Origin: JBQTKD01 sp052389435
GTDB taxonomy: Bacteria; Actinomycetota; Actinomycetes; Sporichthyales; Sporichthyaceae
DNA length: 30,344 nucleotides
Reading direction: 5' to 3'
NCBI GenBank assembly: GCA_052389435.1
Contig: JBQTIB010000129.1
Location: 1-30,344, forward strand
How positions within the stretch are numbered: the stretch's first letter is position 1; every line of letters starts with the position of its first letter. The notes under the pieces are model-generated. The model was not told where the DNA came from. It searched no databases and saw nothing but the letters and a program-made list of their open reading frames with translations. The position numbers and the translations under genes are program-made. Positions 1 to 7,162 of the stretch are shown in pieces.

Positions 1-2
1 TC

Positions 3-98
3 GGCATTCTCTACCACTGCCTCCACCAGCAGGTTGCCTACGACGAGCACACCGCGTTCCCCACCCCGAACGCAGACGCAACCGCAGCAGCCGCTTGA
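3..98 (+). CDS. IS110-family-like transposase, C-terminal fragment (partial at window edge)
   Basis: The frame is open from the window start to TGA at 96-98 and encodes a tail starting GILYHCLHQQ, with YDEHTAF a few residues later. From memory this resembles the extreme C-terminus of IS110-type (DEDD plus Tnp_20) transposases in actinomycetes, where an LxxCL...YDE.TA pattern precedes a disordered Ala-rich end. IS110 transposases are recombinases guided by a bridge RNA. In the IS110 subgroup that RNA comes from the left end, which would lie outside this window, and the right end is short. Only 31 residues are seen, so the family call rests on a short match. It abuts the relaxase remnant that follows in the same frame. 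Confidence 0.5.
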   Translation, partial: GILYHCLHQQVAYDEHTAFPTPNADATAAAA

Positions 99-932
99 CG
101 ACTAGAAGCGTGGGATGTCTACGTCGCCATGACCCGCGGCCGCCACGCCAACCACGCCTTCATCGCCGCCGACGCCACCGAGGAGACCCACCACCGCGGC
201 CGGCCGTCGTCGAGTCGGAAGGACGCGGGGGAGGTGGAGGACCGGGCGTGGGACGTGCTCGCCACGGCGCTGGCCCGCAGCGGCGCGCAGGACGCCGCCC
301 ACACCGTCCGCGAGAACGCCCGCGTCCGCGCGGCCGAGGACGCCCGACGAGCGGCGGCCCTGGCAGTGGAACGGGCGGCTGAACCGGTCGTGCCGGACGA
401 GCATGCCTCCCGCGCGACCGAACTGACGCGACGTCAGGCAGAACGCGATCGATGCGCGCGCGAGTTGCAGGACCACCGGGAGGCCGCCGCCCGGGCCCGG
501 GACGAGCTGGCCCGGACCACGATGTTGCGCTCCGGGCGGCGGGCCGACCTCCGCGATGCCATCCTCGGCCACGACGACGCCACGCACGCCGCGGCCGGGC
601 AAGTGGGTTGGCTCGATCAGGAGATCAAGACCCTCTCGCGCCTGGTCCAAGCCGATGGCCATGAGCGAGTGGTGGCGGCCGAGCAACGTGTGCGAGCGGC
701 CCGGGCAGCCGAGGAAGCCCGAACGAGGGACGAGGAGCCACACCTGGCGGCGGCGCTGCCCGCGGCGCTCGTCCGGCGCCCACCTCAGCTACGGTCCGAG
801 CTCGCCCGGGGCGTATCGCTCGAAGATCGGTGCGCCCTCGAGCAGGCCTTGGATCGGTCGCGGCGCCTGGCCCGCGACCACGCGCGCGATCACGGTCGCG
901 GTCGCGACGACAACCCGGGCATCGGCTGGTGA
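99..932 (+). pseudogene. C-terminal remnant of a MobF/TraA-like relaxase-helicase
   Basis: The open frame immediately after the transposase stop begins with VYVAMTRGRHANHAF. This matches helicase motif VI (YVAxTRGR) of the RecD-like helicase part of TrwC/TraA relaxases. Everything upstream (relaxase HUH domain and helicase motifs I-V) is missing. The remainder is an Arg/Ala/Glu-rich, probably coiled-coil tail of about 265 residues, typical of the poorly conserved C-termini of actinobacterial TraA-like proteins. An internal ATG at 129 could start a 267-residue product, but it lies inside motif VI and has no clear ribosome site. The fragment is best read as the 3' part of a gene split by an insertion sequence. 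It ends 8 bases from the convergent XRE gene. Confidence 0.6.
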
Positions 933-940
933 GACCGGTG

Positions 941-1609
941 TCAGCGTCCGGGGCGGGACTTCGACTCGCTGCGGGTGCGCACGTGGGACAGTCTCGGGTC
1001 GTCCGCCCGTTCCGCGAGCAGCCCGCGGATGCCGATCTGACGCAGCCGGTCGAAGAACGCCCCAATCTCGTCGGCGGCGGCATCGACCTCGTCGGCGTAC
1101 TCGGCCAGCAACGCCAGCAGCAATTCCTGGCGACGATGCCGGTAATCGTCCAACGACACCCGGGTCGGGCGGCCCATCGCCGCGAGCACCTTGTCGTGCT
1201 CGGCCGGCTCGGGCATGCCCAGTTCCCGGAACCGGTCGTACAGGTCGGGGAGCTGGTCGTCGCGGCCCAGAGTCAGGTGGTAGAGCTCGTTGACCCGGTC
1301 CGAGGTACCCACCAGGCCACGGGTGTCACCGGGCGGGGGAAGGAAGAACCACAGCAACGGAAGGTCGAACGCGCACGCGAAGGCCAGGATCTCCTGCGCG
1401 TCGAACTCCCGGCGCCGATCCGCACCCCACGACCGTTCGATTGCCGAGATGCTTGCCTGCGGCAACCGGACACCCAGGAACTGCTCCAATGCGTCGGCGG
1501 CCTGCTCCTGCGTCCACCCCCGCAACTCCCGTGCGCGACGGAAGTTGTAGGCGATCACCTCGTTGAGGTTCACCGGCGGATCGGGATCAGGCCTACGGCG
1601 GGGCGACAT
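941..1609 (-). CDS. XRE-family (helix-turn-helix) transcriptional regulator
   Basis: This 222-residue protein has an N-terminal HTH_3 domain at about residues 17-86 (NFRRARELRGWTQEQAADAL, then PQASISAIER as recognition region). A helical C-terminal half follows with no recognised enzyme signature. Such XRE proteins commonly accompany excisionase and integrase genes of actinomycete integrative elements and control excision or transfer. The ATG at 1609 is chosen over an upstream in-frame extension because the HTH begins shortly after it and a TACGGT -10 box lies 7 bases upstream, giving a leaderless mRNA. It is divergent from the excisionase-like gene, and their promoter regions overlap. Confidence 0.8.
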   Translation of the reverse strand: MSPRRRPDPDPPVNLNEVIAYNFRRARELRGWTQEQAADALEQFLGVRLPQASISAIERSWGADRRREFDAQEILAFACAFDLPLLWFFLPPPGDTRGLVGTSDRVNELYHLTLGRDDQLPDLYDRFRELGMPEPAEHDKVLAAMGRPTRVSLDDYRHRRQELLLALLAEYADEVDAAADEIGAFFDRLRQIGIRGLLAERADDPRLSHVRTRSESKSRPGR

Positions 1610-1616
1610 GCCAGCC

Positions 1617-1622
1617 ACCGTA
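1617..1622 (-). promoter_or_regulatory. -10 box (TACGGT) of XRE gene, leaderless
   Basis: TACGGT on the minus strand ends 7 bases before the ATG at 1609, so transcription should start at or next to the start codon. A GTCAAC -35-like hexamer lies about 17 bases upstream. Confidence 0.5.
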
Positions 1623-1640
1623 CATGGCGTGAGGGACGTG

Positions 1641-1668
1641 TTGACATCACCAGCGGGGGATGTACGGT
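1641..1668 (+). promoter_or_regulatory. Sigma-70-type promoter of the excisionase-like gene
   Basis: A consensus TTGACA (1641-1646) is followed after 16 bases by TACGGT (1663-1668). It points toward the excisionase-like gene and predicts a leader of about 180 nt. Its -35 overlaps the -35 region of the divergent XRE promoter, and a 13-bp near-palindrome GTGTTGACATCAC (1638-1650) covers it, a plausible operator for the XRE protein. Confidence 0.55.
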
Positions 1669-1854
1669 CACACTGCCCGGACATTGTGGGCACATCACGG
1701 GCAGCCCATGAGACTCGGTGTGGAGCGTCGCCGGGTGAAGTACGTCGATAACCGAGCCAGACGCGCACACATGAGCAACAGCGAACCAACAACAAGACGC
1801 ACCGCCCGCCACCTGCGACTCGGATCTTCGGCGGGCAGGCAAGGGGAGGTCTGC

Positions 1855-2064
1855 ATGCCAGTGCAGCTCTACACCGTCGAGGAAGCCGCGCAGCGGCTCA
1901 ACACGACCACCCGCTTCATCCGCAGGCTCATAGCCGAACGACGCATCGCCTTCACGCGCCTTGGACGACACATCCGCATCGAGGGTCCAGTACTCGACGC
2001 CTTCGTGGCCGACGGACGGGTCGAGCCGGTAAACCGCATCCCTAGCGCGCGACGACGTCCCTGA
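1855..2064 (+). CDS. Excisionase-family (MerR-like, HTH_17) DNA-binding protein
   Basis: This is a 69-residue protein. Residues 6-50 form a helix-turn-helix of the excisionase/MerR type: YTVEEAAQRLNTTTRFIRRL, then a RIAFTRLGRHIRI wing. Proteins of this size bend DNA at att sites as recombination directionality factors or act as element regulators. The start at 1855 is set by a strong ribosome site, AAGGGGAGG at 1841-1849, although the frame is open upstream. It follows the divergent promoter shared with the XRE gene, a usual element control module. No integrase gene follows, which is unusual for an Xis. Confidence 0.8.
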   Translation: MPVQLYTVEEAAQRLNTTTRFIRRLIAERRIAFTRLGRHIRIEGPVLDAFVADGRVEPVNRIPSARRRP

Positions 2065-2145
2065 CGACGGCCGGCGCCTCGATGGAACCGAGCTAGTTCC
2101 GGACGCGTCGGACGAACGGGACGTCGAGATCCAGATGGGGGCGCA

Positions 2146-2583
2146 ATGCACCGCCGAACGGCCCGGGCACTCGTTGTGACCTTGCTTCTGGCGACGGCGA
2201 TGACCGAAGCGCCATCAAGCAGCGCCACGGCGCAGGCGACCGAGTGCCGCGGCGACGCACAGAAGCCCCACTTCGTCGAGGGAGTTCTCGCGATCGTCGA
2301 GGGCCGCAACACGGTCACCTGCAAGGGCGCCGATCAGGTCGTAATCGAGGTCAACTTGCAGTGGCAGCCGCCGAAGAGCAAGAACTGGGTGGACATCCGC
2401 CGCGTCGTCGCAGGAATGGCGCCGAACTCCACGAAGACGATCGCGGCGGAGCACTTCTGCGAAGGACCGATCCCGACCCGGTACGGGACGACGGGTTCGA
2501 TCTACGTGCCAGGAGGGCGCGGCTTCAGCCGGCCGAGCGACTCAGTCCTCGTGAACTGCGCCTACTTCCCGAACAAGTCCTAG
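2146..2583 (+). CDS. Small secreted protein of unknown function
   Basis: This 145-residue protein has a Sec-type signal peptide: HRRTAR basic start, hydrophobic ALVVTLLLATAM core, probable cleavage near residue 30. The mature part is about 115 residues and has four cysteines (C34, C59, C105, C138), enough for two disulfides, consistent with an exported domain. No enzyme motif is recognised. Periodic beta-like stretches (VVIEVNLQW, WVDIRRVV, GSIYVPGG) suggest a beta-sandwich. It lies in the element region without an obvious partner and may be cargo. I do not recognise the family. Confidence 0.7.
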   Translation: MHRRTARALVVTLLLATAMTEAPSSSATAQATECRGDAQKPHFVEGVLAIVEGRNTVTCKGADQVVIEVNLQWQPPKSKNWVDIRRVVAGMAPNSTKTIAAEHFCEGPIPTRYGTTGSIYVPGGRGFSRPSDSVLVNCAYFPNKS

Positions 2584-2643
2584 CTCGTCGCCGCTCAAAT
2601 CCGGGCAAGTGGAGGAAACCTCGCCCTTTCGGGGCCGCGCTTC

Positions 2644-2649
2644 TAGAGT
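2644..2649 (+). promoter_or_regulatory. -10 box (TAGAGT), leaderless start
   Basis: TAGAGT is followed by 6 bases and then the ATG at 2656. This matches the spacing of leaderless actinobacterial promoters and supports that start codon. Confidence 0.45.
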
Positions 2650-2655
2650 TCGGTC

Positions 2656-3036
2656 ATGGGGTCGGCGACGAGCTGGGCAGACGGGCGGGTGCCTGATCGC
2701 GCTGCCGCGGGCGCGCAGTTCGCCGCCAACGACCCTGCTGGCGCGTCGGACGAAATCCCCCTGGACGTGATGGACCTCTGGACGGACGTTCGACCGCTCC
2801 TCGAGATTGAGCCGGGCCTGCATGCTCAGGCGGTTGCCGTGCTGGCCGAGACGTCCATTGGCCCAAGCGCCATCGAGCTGCTGCACGGATCACATCGCGG
2901 GGCGACTTTCGTGGTGCTGCGCCGAGGCAGTTGGGCGAGCGGTCTTCCGATCCGATCGGACGGCGGGGTCCCCATGGCCGCATTGCGGTCGGCGGTCGCC
3001 AAAGCCGCGTCCGACCTGGATCTGGCAGCGGGCTGA
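2656..3036 (+). CDS. Hypothetical protein
   Basis: This is a 126-residue soluble protein without a signal peptide, membrane segment or motif I recognise. The N-terminal 35 residues are low-complexity and Ala/Asp-rich. The rest looks like a small alpha/beta fold (DLWTDVRPLLEIEPGLHAQA, then ATFVVLRRGSWASGLPI, then a C-terminal helix). The start is supported by a TAGAGT box 6 bases upstream. It is the last gene before the tRNA-Gly attachment candidate and could belong to the element or to the chromosome. Confidence 0.6.
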   Translation: MGSATSWADGRVPDRAAAGAQFAANDPAGASDEIPLDVMDLWTDVRPLLEIEPGLHAQAVAVLAETSIGPSAIELLHGSHRGATFVVLRRGSWASGLPIRSDGGVPMAALRSAVAKAASDLDLAAG

Positions 3037-3090
3037 CAACCCTCTCCGGCTCCCGTCGCCGGCCGGCTGTGCAAGACCGGGTGTCACCGT

Positions 3091-3112
3091 CGTGGACTAA
3101 ACGTGGACTAAA
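3091..3112 (+). repeat. Perfect tandem 11-bp direct repeat near the tRNA
   Basis: CGTGGACTAAA occurs twice in direct succession (3091-3101 and 3102-3112), about 90 bases from the tRNA-Gly 3' end. It is AT-richer than its surroundings. Short direct repeats beside a tRNA att site are typical arm-type binding sites for an integrase or excisionase; that role is inferred only. Otherwise 3037-3203 holds nothing recognisable. Confidence 0.5.
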
Positions 3113-3203
3113 GGGCGGCGAAAAGGGGTCTTCAGCGGCTTCTGACGGACACTCAGCGAGATGAGCAGGTGGAACGAACCTGCAGGTCAGAGGCTGTTTC
3201 GGG

Positions 3204-3277
3204 TGGAGCGGGTGACGAGAATCGAACTCGCACTGTCAGCTTGGGAAGCTGATGTTCTGCCATTGAACTACACCCGC
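3204..3277 (-). tRNA. tRNA-Gly (anticodon CCC)
   Basis: The minus strand folds as a cloverleaf. The acceptor arm GCGGGTG (3277-3271) pairs with CACCCGC, there is a D-arm, the anticodon stem TCAGC/GCTGA encloses the loop TTCCCAA (anticodon CCC), and a T-arm carries GTTCGATTC. The CCA end is encoded (TGG on the plus strand at 3204-3206). The length is 71 nt plus CCA, usual for tRNA-Gly. Its 3' end faces the element remnant at 1-3203, so it is the likely integration site. Confidence 0.95.
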
Positions 3278-3311
3278 GAGCCGGGTCCCGGTGGGGACGT
3301 CGACGGGGTCG

Positions 3312-3317
3312 AGCATA
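3312..3317 (-). promoter_or_regulatory. Candidate -10 box of tRNA-Gly
   Basis: TATGCT on the minus strand lies about 34 bases upstream of the mature tRNA 5' end. No convincing -35 hexamer is visible, so this is tentative. Confidence 0.3.
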
Positions 3318-3342
3318 TCGCGCCGGGTTCGCGAAGGCTCGC

Positions 3343-3348
3343 TACTGT
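3343..3348 (+). promoter_or_regulatory. -10 box (TACTGT) of selO, leaderless
   Basis: TACTGT is followed by CGAAGG (6 bases) and the ATG at 3355. The AAGG could also serve as a very close ribosome site, but the spacing fits leaderless transcription. Confidence 0.5.
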
Positions 3349-3354
3349 CGAAGG

Positions 3355-4845
3355 ATGACCGTCGACGCCGCGCCGACCTTCGCCTTCGACAACTCCTTCG
3401 TTCGGGACCTCGAAGGGCTGTTCCTACCCTTCAGGCCCCGACCGGTCCGCGAACCGAGCCTGCTGCTGTTCAACGACGCCCTCGCCGCCGAACTCGGCCT
3501 GAGCGCGCAGGCGCTGCGCTCGCCGGAGGGCGTCGCGGTGCTCGTCGGCAACGAGGTGCCCGAGGGCGCCGCGTCGATCGCACAGGCCTACGCGGGCCAC
3601 CAGTTCGGCGGCTACTCCCCGCGACTCGGCGACGGACGGGCGTGGCTGCTCGGCGAGGTCGTCGGCCCGGACGGCACGCGGCGCGACCTGCACCTGAAGG
3701 GCTCGGGACGCACGCCGTTCGCCCGGGGCGGCGACGGGCGAGCGGCGATCGGTCCGATGGTGCGCGAGTACCTCGTGTCCGAGGCGATGCACGCGCTCGG
3801 CATCCCGACGACGCGTTCGCTCGCCGTCGTGGCCACCGGGGAGGAGATCGCCCGCGACACCGGTCTACTGCCCGGCGCGGTGCTGGTGCGCGTCGCGGCC
3901 TCGCACCTGCGGGTCGGCAGCGTCCAGTACGCGCGGGCGCAGGAGGACGAGACGCTGCTGAAGCGTCTGGTGGACTACGCCATCGAGCGGCACCATCCGC
4001 AGGCCGCGGCCGCCGACGTTCCGGCGCTCGCTCTGCTGGACGCCGTCGTGACCGCGCAGGCCGAACTCGTCGCGGCGTGGATGTCCGTCGGCTTCGTCCA
4101 CGGCGTGCTCAACACCGACAACGTCACGCTCTCGGGGGAGTCCATCGACTTCGGCCCGTGCGCCTTCCTCGACGTCTTCGACCCGAACGCGGTGTTCTCC
4201 TCCATCGACTCCGGCGGCCGGTACTCCTTCGCCAACCAGGCCCCGGTGACGCTGTGGAACCTCAGTCGGCTCGCCGAGGCACTGCTGCCCCTGCTCGCCC
4301 CCGAGGAGGAGGCCGGCGTCGAGGCCGCGAAGCAGGCACTGGACCAGTACGCGCCTCGGTTCGAGGCCGCGTGGATGCGCCGCACCTACGCCAAAATCGG
4401 GCTGCCCGCACCGGCCGACACCACCGCGCCGGCCGGCGGGGACGTGATGGCGGACCTGCTGCGCCTGCTGCACCAGAAGGACTTCACCCGGGGCTTCCGC
4501 TCCCTGTCCGACGTGCTGCGCGGCGAGGACTCCCGCGCGCACGCCGCGTTCCTGGACCCGCCCGCGCTCGAGGCGTGGCTGGCCCGCTGGCGCAAGGCGC
4601 TCGCCGAGGCGGGCGTCGAGGAGGCTGCCGCTGCCCAGGCGATGGACCGCGTGAACCCGGCCTACATTCCGCGCAACCACCTCGTCGAGGAGGCGCTCGC
4701 GGCCGCCGCCACCGGGGACCTGGCGCCGACGCACGCGCTGCTCGAGGCGATCACCGACCCGTACACCGCGCGCCCGGGACTGTCCCGCTACGCCGAGGGT
4801 CCGCCCGAGGACTTCGGGCGCTACCGCACCTTCTGCGGCACCTGA
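3355..4845 (+). CDS. selO: Protein adenylyltransferase SelO (YdiU/UPF0061 family)
   Basis: SelO is a pseudokinase-fold enzyme that transfers AMP from ATP to protein hydroxyls and is linked to redox stress. At 496 residues the length is typical. Family motifs are present: YAGHQFG (79-85), LKGSGRTPF with the nucleotide-binding Lys (114-122), GGDGRAAIGPMVREYL (125-140), HGVLNTDN (249-256), the metal-binding SIDFGP (263-268) and the C-terminal NPAYIPRNHLVEEAL. The protein ends TFCGT, with Cys494 third from the end, equivalent to the selenocysteine position of eukaryotic SelO and the redox Cys of E. coli SelO. The start is set by the -10 box at 3343. It stands alone, divergent from the tRNA. Confidence 0.95.
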   Translation: MTVDAAPTFAFDNSFVRDLEGLFLPFRPRPVREPSLLLFNDALAAELGLSAQALRSPEGVAVLVGNEVPEGAASIAQAYAGHQFGGYSPRLGDGRAWLLGEVVGPDGTRRDLHLKGSGRTPFARGGDGRAAIGPMVREYLVSEAMHALGIPTTRSLAVVATGEEIARDTGLLPGAVLVRVAASHLRVGSVQYARAQEDETLLKRLVDYAIERHHPQAAAADVPALALLDAVVTAQAELVAAWMSVGFVHGVLNTDNVTLSGESIDFGPCAFLDVFDPNAVFSSIDSGGRYSFANQAPVTLWNLSRLAEALLPLLAPEEEAGVEAAKQALDQYAPRFEAAWMRRTYAKIGLPAPADTTAPAGGDVMADLLRLLHQKDFTRGFRSLSDVLRGEDSRAHAAFLDPPALEAWLARWRKALAEAGVEEAAAAQAMDRVNPAYIPRNHLVEEALAAAATGDLAPTHALLEAITDPYTARPGLSRYAEGPPEDFGRYRTFCGT

Positions 4846-4860
4846 CCTACCTCCACGAGC

Positions 4861-4886
4861 GGAGGCGTCCGAGCAGCCGTGCCTCC
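4861..4886. terminator. Possible bidirectional hairpin between selO and lipoprotein gene
   Basis: GGAGGC (4861-4866) pairs with GCCTCC (4881-4886) around a 14-base loop, in the short gap between convergent genes. There is no T-run and the stem is short, so the call is weak. Confidence 0.3.
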
Positions 4887-4929
4887 GGGGCCCCGATCCT
4901 TCGGACGGCCGGGCCTGGTGCGCCCAAGG

Positions 4930-5538
4930 TTAGGAGCCGCCACCGCCGCCGGCGACGGAGGCGGGCACGACGTCCTCTTCGCTGGACTCCACGTACGGGT
5001 TCTCGGGCAGTTTCTCGCCCTCGACCTCCTGCGGCGTCTCCACGCGAGAGGGGGAATTCGACGACTCGACCTCGGTCGTCGAGGTATCGGCGGCTCCGGA
5101 TCCGGCGTCCTCGGCCGGGTCGGCGTCGCGCTGGGCCGTCAGCCAGTCGCCCATGCGCTGCGCGCAGGCCATGCCGAGGCGCAGCGCGACCTCCTGGTCG
5201 AGGTGCGTCTCGAGGTCGTTGTCCCCGGCCTCCTTGGCGCGCGTCTCGTGCTCGGCGATGAGCGCTGCGAAGCCGGCGGCGTCGGTGCGGCACAGCGTCT
5301 CGAGGCTCGCGGTGAGTGCCGCGGGCTGCACGAGCAGCTCCGCGCTGATCGGCACCTGCAGCGCCGCGGTCCGGTACTCCTGGTACCGGACGTCCTTCCA
5401 GGCGAACGGGTCGATGGGCGTCTGCACCACCGCAACCTCGGGCGCGGGCGGCGCGGCTGCGTCCTTGGCCGCGCCGCACGCCGACACGCCGCACAGCACC
5501 GCCAGTGCGGCGGCCGTCAGCTTCGACGATCCGTACAT
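4930..5538 (-). CDS. Putative lipoprotein of unknown function
   Basis: This 202-residue protein begins with a lipoprotein signal: a hydrophobic stretch LTAAALAVLCG, then the lipobox VSAC with lipidation Cys21. The mature part has a helical central region (about 45-130) with two cysteines that may pair (in LCRTDA and MACAQR). A long acidic, Ser/Glu/Pro-rich C-terminus follows (about 140-202, ending in a run of Gly-Ser), probably disordered. It is anchored on the outer face of the membrane. No family is recognised. The ATG at 5538 has a GGGAGGGAT ribosome site, and a good promoter lies upstream (5561-5590). Confidence 0.75.
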   Translation of the reverse strand: MYGSSKLTAAALAVLCGVSACGAAKDAAAPPAPEVAVVQTPIDPFAWKDVRYQEYRTAALQVPISAELLVQPAALTASLETLCRTDAAGFAALIAEHETRAKEAGDNDLETHLDQEVALRLGMACAQRMGDWLTAQRDADPAEDAGSGAADTSTTEVESSNSPSRVETPQEVEGEKLPENPYVESSEEDVVPASVAGGGGGS

Positions 5539-5560
5539 GTGGATCCCTCCCCGGTGATCG

Positions 5561-5590
5561 ACGGTAGGGGGCCGAGATCGGGTGTGTCAG
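5561..5590 (-). promoter_or_regulatory. Promoter of lipoprotein gene
   Basis: On the minus strand CTGACA (5590-5585) and TACCGT (5566-5561) are separated by 18 bases, a near-consensus vegetative promoter. The start codon lies 22 bases downstream of the -10 box, leaving room for the GGGAGGGAT ribosome site. Confidence 0.5.
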
Positions 5591-5712
5591 CGCAATCGGT
5601 GCAAGCATGACCCGAAGGGAAACGATTTGGCCGCTCTTGACCGAATGTGGGTCCCCGTCGGTTGGCCAGCTTGCCCGGACGACCGGCACCGCAAACCGCT
5701 TGTAGCCGAACT

Positions 5713-6156
5713 TCAGAGTTCCTTTCGGGCCCGGCGCCGGTACCGTTCGGCTCGCTCGAGGGACTGCTGAAGGTCCGCCTCCATGCTGGCCCTGACCTTC
5801 TTGAAGATCGCGCCGCCCATCGAGAAGGCCGGGACGGTCTCCTCGATGCCGCCGCGCATCTTGATCGCGAGCCCCTTGTCGTTCAGCACGAAGCGGTCGA
5901 TCTCCGACCACTGCACGTGCCGGGCTCTGAACCAGCCGACGACCTCGACGTCGTCGCCGAGCACCAGGCGCATCCGGGCCGCGCGGAAGGAGACCACCAT
6001 CGACAGCGCGGCACCGCCGAAGCCGATGATCTTGTCCTTGGTCTCGTCGCCCGCGAGGGCTCCGTAGATCAGGACCAGGGCCACCAGGGTCCACGGCACG
6101 GAGGTGGCCAGCCGCTGCATCTGCAGCGGGGCGATGGTCTCTCTTCCCTGGGACAC
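5713..6156 (-). CDS. PH-domain-like small membrane protein
   Basis: This 147-residue protein has two predicted membrane segments at about 19-36 (VPWTLVALVLIYGALAG) and 43-59 (IIGFGGAALSMVVSFRA). A cytosolic beta-rich part follows (RLVLGDDVEVVGWFRARHV, then QWSEIDRFVLNDKGLAIK) and resembles the bacterial PH (bPH) domain found after two membrane spans. The tail is basic and helical (ERAERYRRRARKEL). Function is unknown; such proteins are widespread in actinomycetes. The GTG start at 6156 is supported by a GACAAT box 7 bases upstream. It may share transcription with no neighbour, since both flanks have their own signals. Confidence 0.65.
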   Translation of the reverse strand: MSQGRETIAPLQMQRLATSVPWTLVALVLIYGALAGDETKDKIIGFGGAALSMVVSFRAARMRLVLGDDVEVVGWFRARHVQWSEIDRFVLNDKGLAIKMRGGIEETVPAFSMGGAIFKKVRASMEADLQQSLERAERYRRRARKEL

Positions 6157-6163
6157 GGGACCG

Positions 6164-6169
6164 ATTGTC
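6164..6169 (-). promoter_or_regulatory. -10 box (GACAAT), leaderless start
   Basis: GACAAT on the minus strand is followed by 7 bases and the GTG at 6156. The same variant box precedes the GTG at 28305. Confidence 0.4.
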
Positions 6170-6201
6170 CCGATGCGCCCACGGGGTCTCGACGCGGGGT
6201 C

Positions 6202-6996
6202 TCAGACGTCTGCTTCGACCTCGGCGAGCCAGGCCTTGCGGACCTTGCGCCAGGACTCGTCGGTGTCGCCGCGACGCCAGTACGGAGAGACCGAAACGTC
6301 GGCGCGGGGCAGGGCCCAGTCGGTCAGCAGGTACCTGCGCAGCTCCCGATTCGCGACGGCTTCGCCGTGCACGAACGCGTGCACGCGTCCGGCGGGGCGG
6401 GCGAAGGCCTGCAGCGCGTCGATCAGCAGGCCGCCGTCGCCGGGGTTGGCCTCGCGATGCAGCCAGGTCGGGTGCAGGGCGGCCGCGGTCGACAGGTCGA
6501 GCTCGTCGGCGGGGCCGTCGACCTCGAGGAAGGCGTACACCGGAGCGCCCGCGGGCACGACGGCGAGCGAGGCGGCGATGGCCGGCAGTGCGCTCTCGTC
6601 GCCGACCATGAGGTGCCAGTCCGCCTCCGGGTTGGGGCGGTAGCCGCCGCTCGGGGCGTTGAACTGCAGCAGGTCGCCGGGCTGGGCCCGCAGGGCCCAG
6701 GGTCCGGCCTCGCCCGTGTCGCCGTGGACGACGAAGTCCAGGGTCAGCACGCCGGTCCCGGCGTCCCAGGCGCGGACGGTGTAGCGACGCGACGGTGGAC
6801 GCTGCTCGGCCGGCAGAGACTTCACGAGGTCGACGTCGAAGGGGACGTCGTAGCCGAAGTCCGCCGGCGGGAAGTAGGCGTTGACGTACGCGTCCGTCCA
6901 CCCGGCCGGATCGAAGCCCGCAAGGCCCTCCCCGTCGAGTTCCACTCGCATCATGCTGCGACTGATCCGCCTGGTCGCGCGCACTCGCCCGTACAC
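6202..6996 (-). CDS. Siderophore-interacting protein (ViuB/YqjH-type FAD-dependent ferric reductase)
   Basis: This 264-residue protein of the SIP family uses FAD and NAD(P)H to reduce ferric siderophores in the cytoplasm. Visible landmarks are the flavin-binding RRYTVR (70-75), DFVVHGDTGEAGPWA (87-101, the family hallmark), the nucleotide-binding VGDESALPAI (131-140) and the C-terminal SPYWRRGDTDESWR. The length is normal. The GTG start at 6996 has a GGGAGG ribosome site. There is no siderophore transporter next to it, but a FhuF-like reductase lies 3 kb away. No iron box can be assigned with confidence. Confidence 0.92.
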   Translation of the reverse strand: MYGRVRATRRISRSMMRVELDGEGLAGFDPAGWTDAYVNAYFPPADFGYDVPFDVDLVKSLPAEQRPPSRRYTVRAWDAGTGVLTLDFVVHGDTGEAGPWALRAQPGDLLQFNAPSGGYRPNPEADWHLMVGDESALPAIAASLAVVPAGAPVYAFLEVDGPADELDLSTAAALHPTWLHREANPGDGGLLIDALQAFARPAGRVHAFVHGEAVANRELRRYLLTDWALPRADVSVSPYWRRGDTDESWRKVRKAWLAEVEADV

Positions 6997-7141
6997 CGGT
7001 GCCTCCCCGCGCCCGAGAACCTCTCGAGCCCTGACGGCACCCTAGCCGGCGGGAGTGTCAGCCGAGACGGCTCCACAAACCGGGACAAACCGGGCGTGCC
7101 AACAACCGTTGCGGATGACGTGTTGCGCTTCGCTCAACAGG

Positions 7142-7162
7142 CTCGATCGGCTCGCGATCGAG
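7142..7162. terminator. Hairpin downstream of diiron oxygenase gene
   Basis: CTCGATCG (7142-7149) and CGATCGAG (7155-7162) form a perfect 8-bp stem with a 5-base loop. It lies 82 bases beyond the 3' end of the minus-strand oxygenase gene, in a comparatively AT-richer gap (6997-7243) that contains other small dyads. There is no T-run, so terminator is one option and a protein-binding palindrome another. Confidence 0.4.

Larger units (their letters stand above)
1..3203. mobile_element. Degraded end of an integrative/conjugative element next to tRNA-Gly
   Basis: This stretch groups element-type genes: an insertion-sequence transposase end, a relaxase-helicase remnant, an XRE regulator and an excisionase-like protein, followed by two orphan genes. 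It stops at the 3' end of a tRNA-Gly gene, the classical attachment site for actinomycete integrative elements. Housekeeping genes begin just beyond the tRNA. No tyrosine or serine integrase is visible, although integrases usually sit beside the excisionase and the tRNA. The element is therefore either deleted at this end or has its integrase beyond the left edge. The exact boundary is inferred, since no flanking att repeat can be tested here. Confidence 0.5.

Noticed and set aside
3161..3358. 65-residue plus-strand ORF containing VTRIELALSAWEADVLPLNY
   Set aside because: It is the reverse-strand reading of the tRNA-Gly gene, a well-known source of false proteins.
3355..4845. Possible selenocysteine in SelO
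   Set aside because: The C-terminal position is encoded as Cys and the frame ends in an ordinary stop, with no in-frame TGA or insertion element.
4847..6901. 684-residue minus-strand open frame
   Set aside because: Arg/Pro/Gly-rich shadow of the lipoprotein, PH-domain and siderophore-interacting genes; no motifs, and the real genes lie in other frames with good starts.
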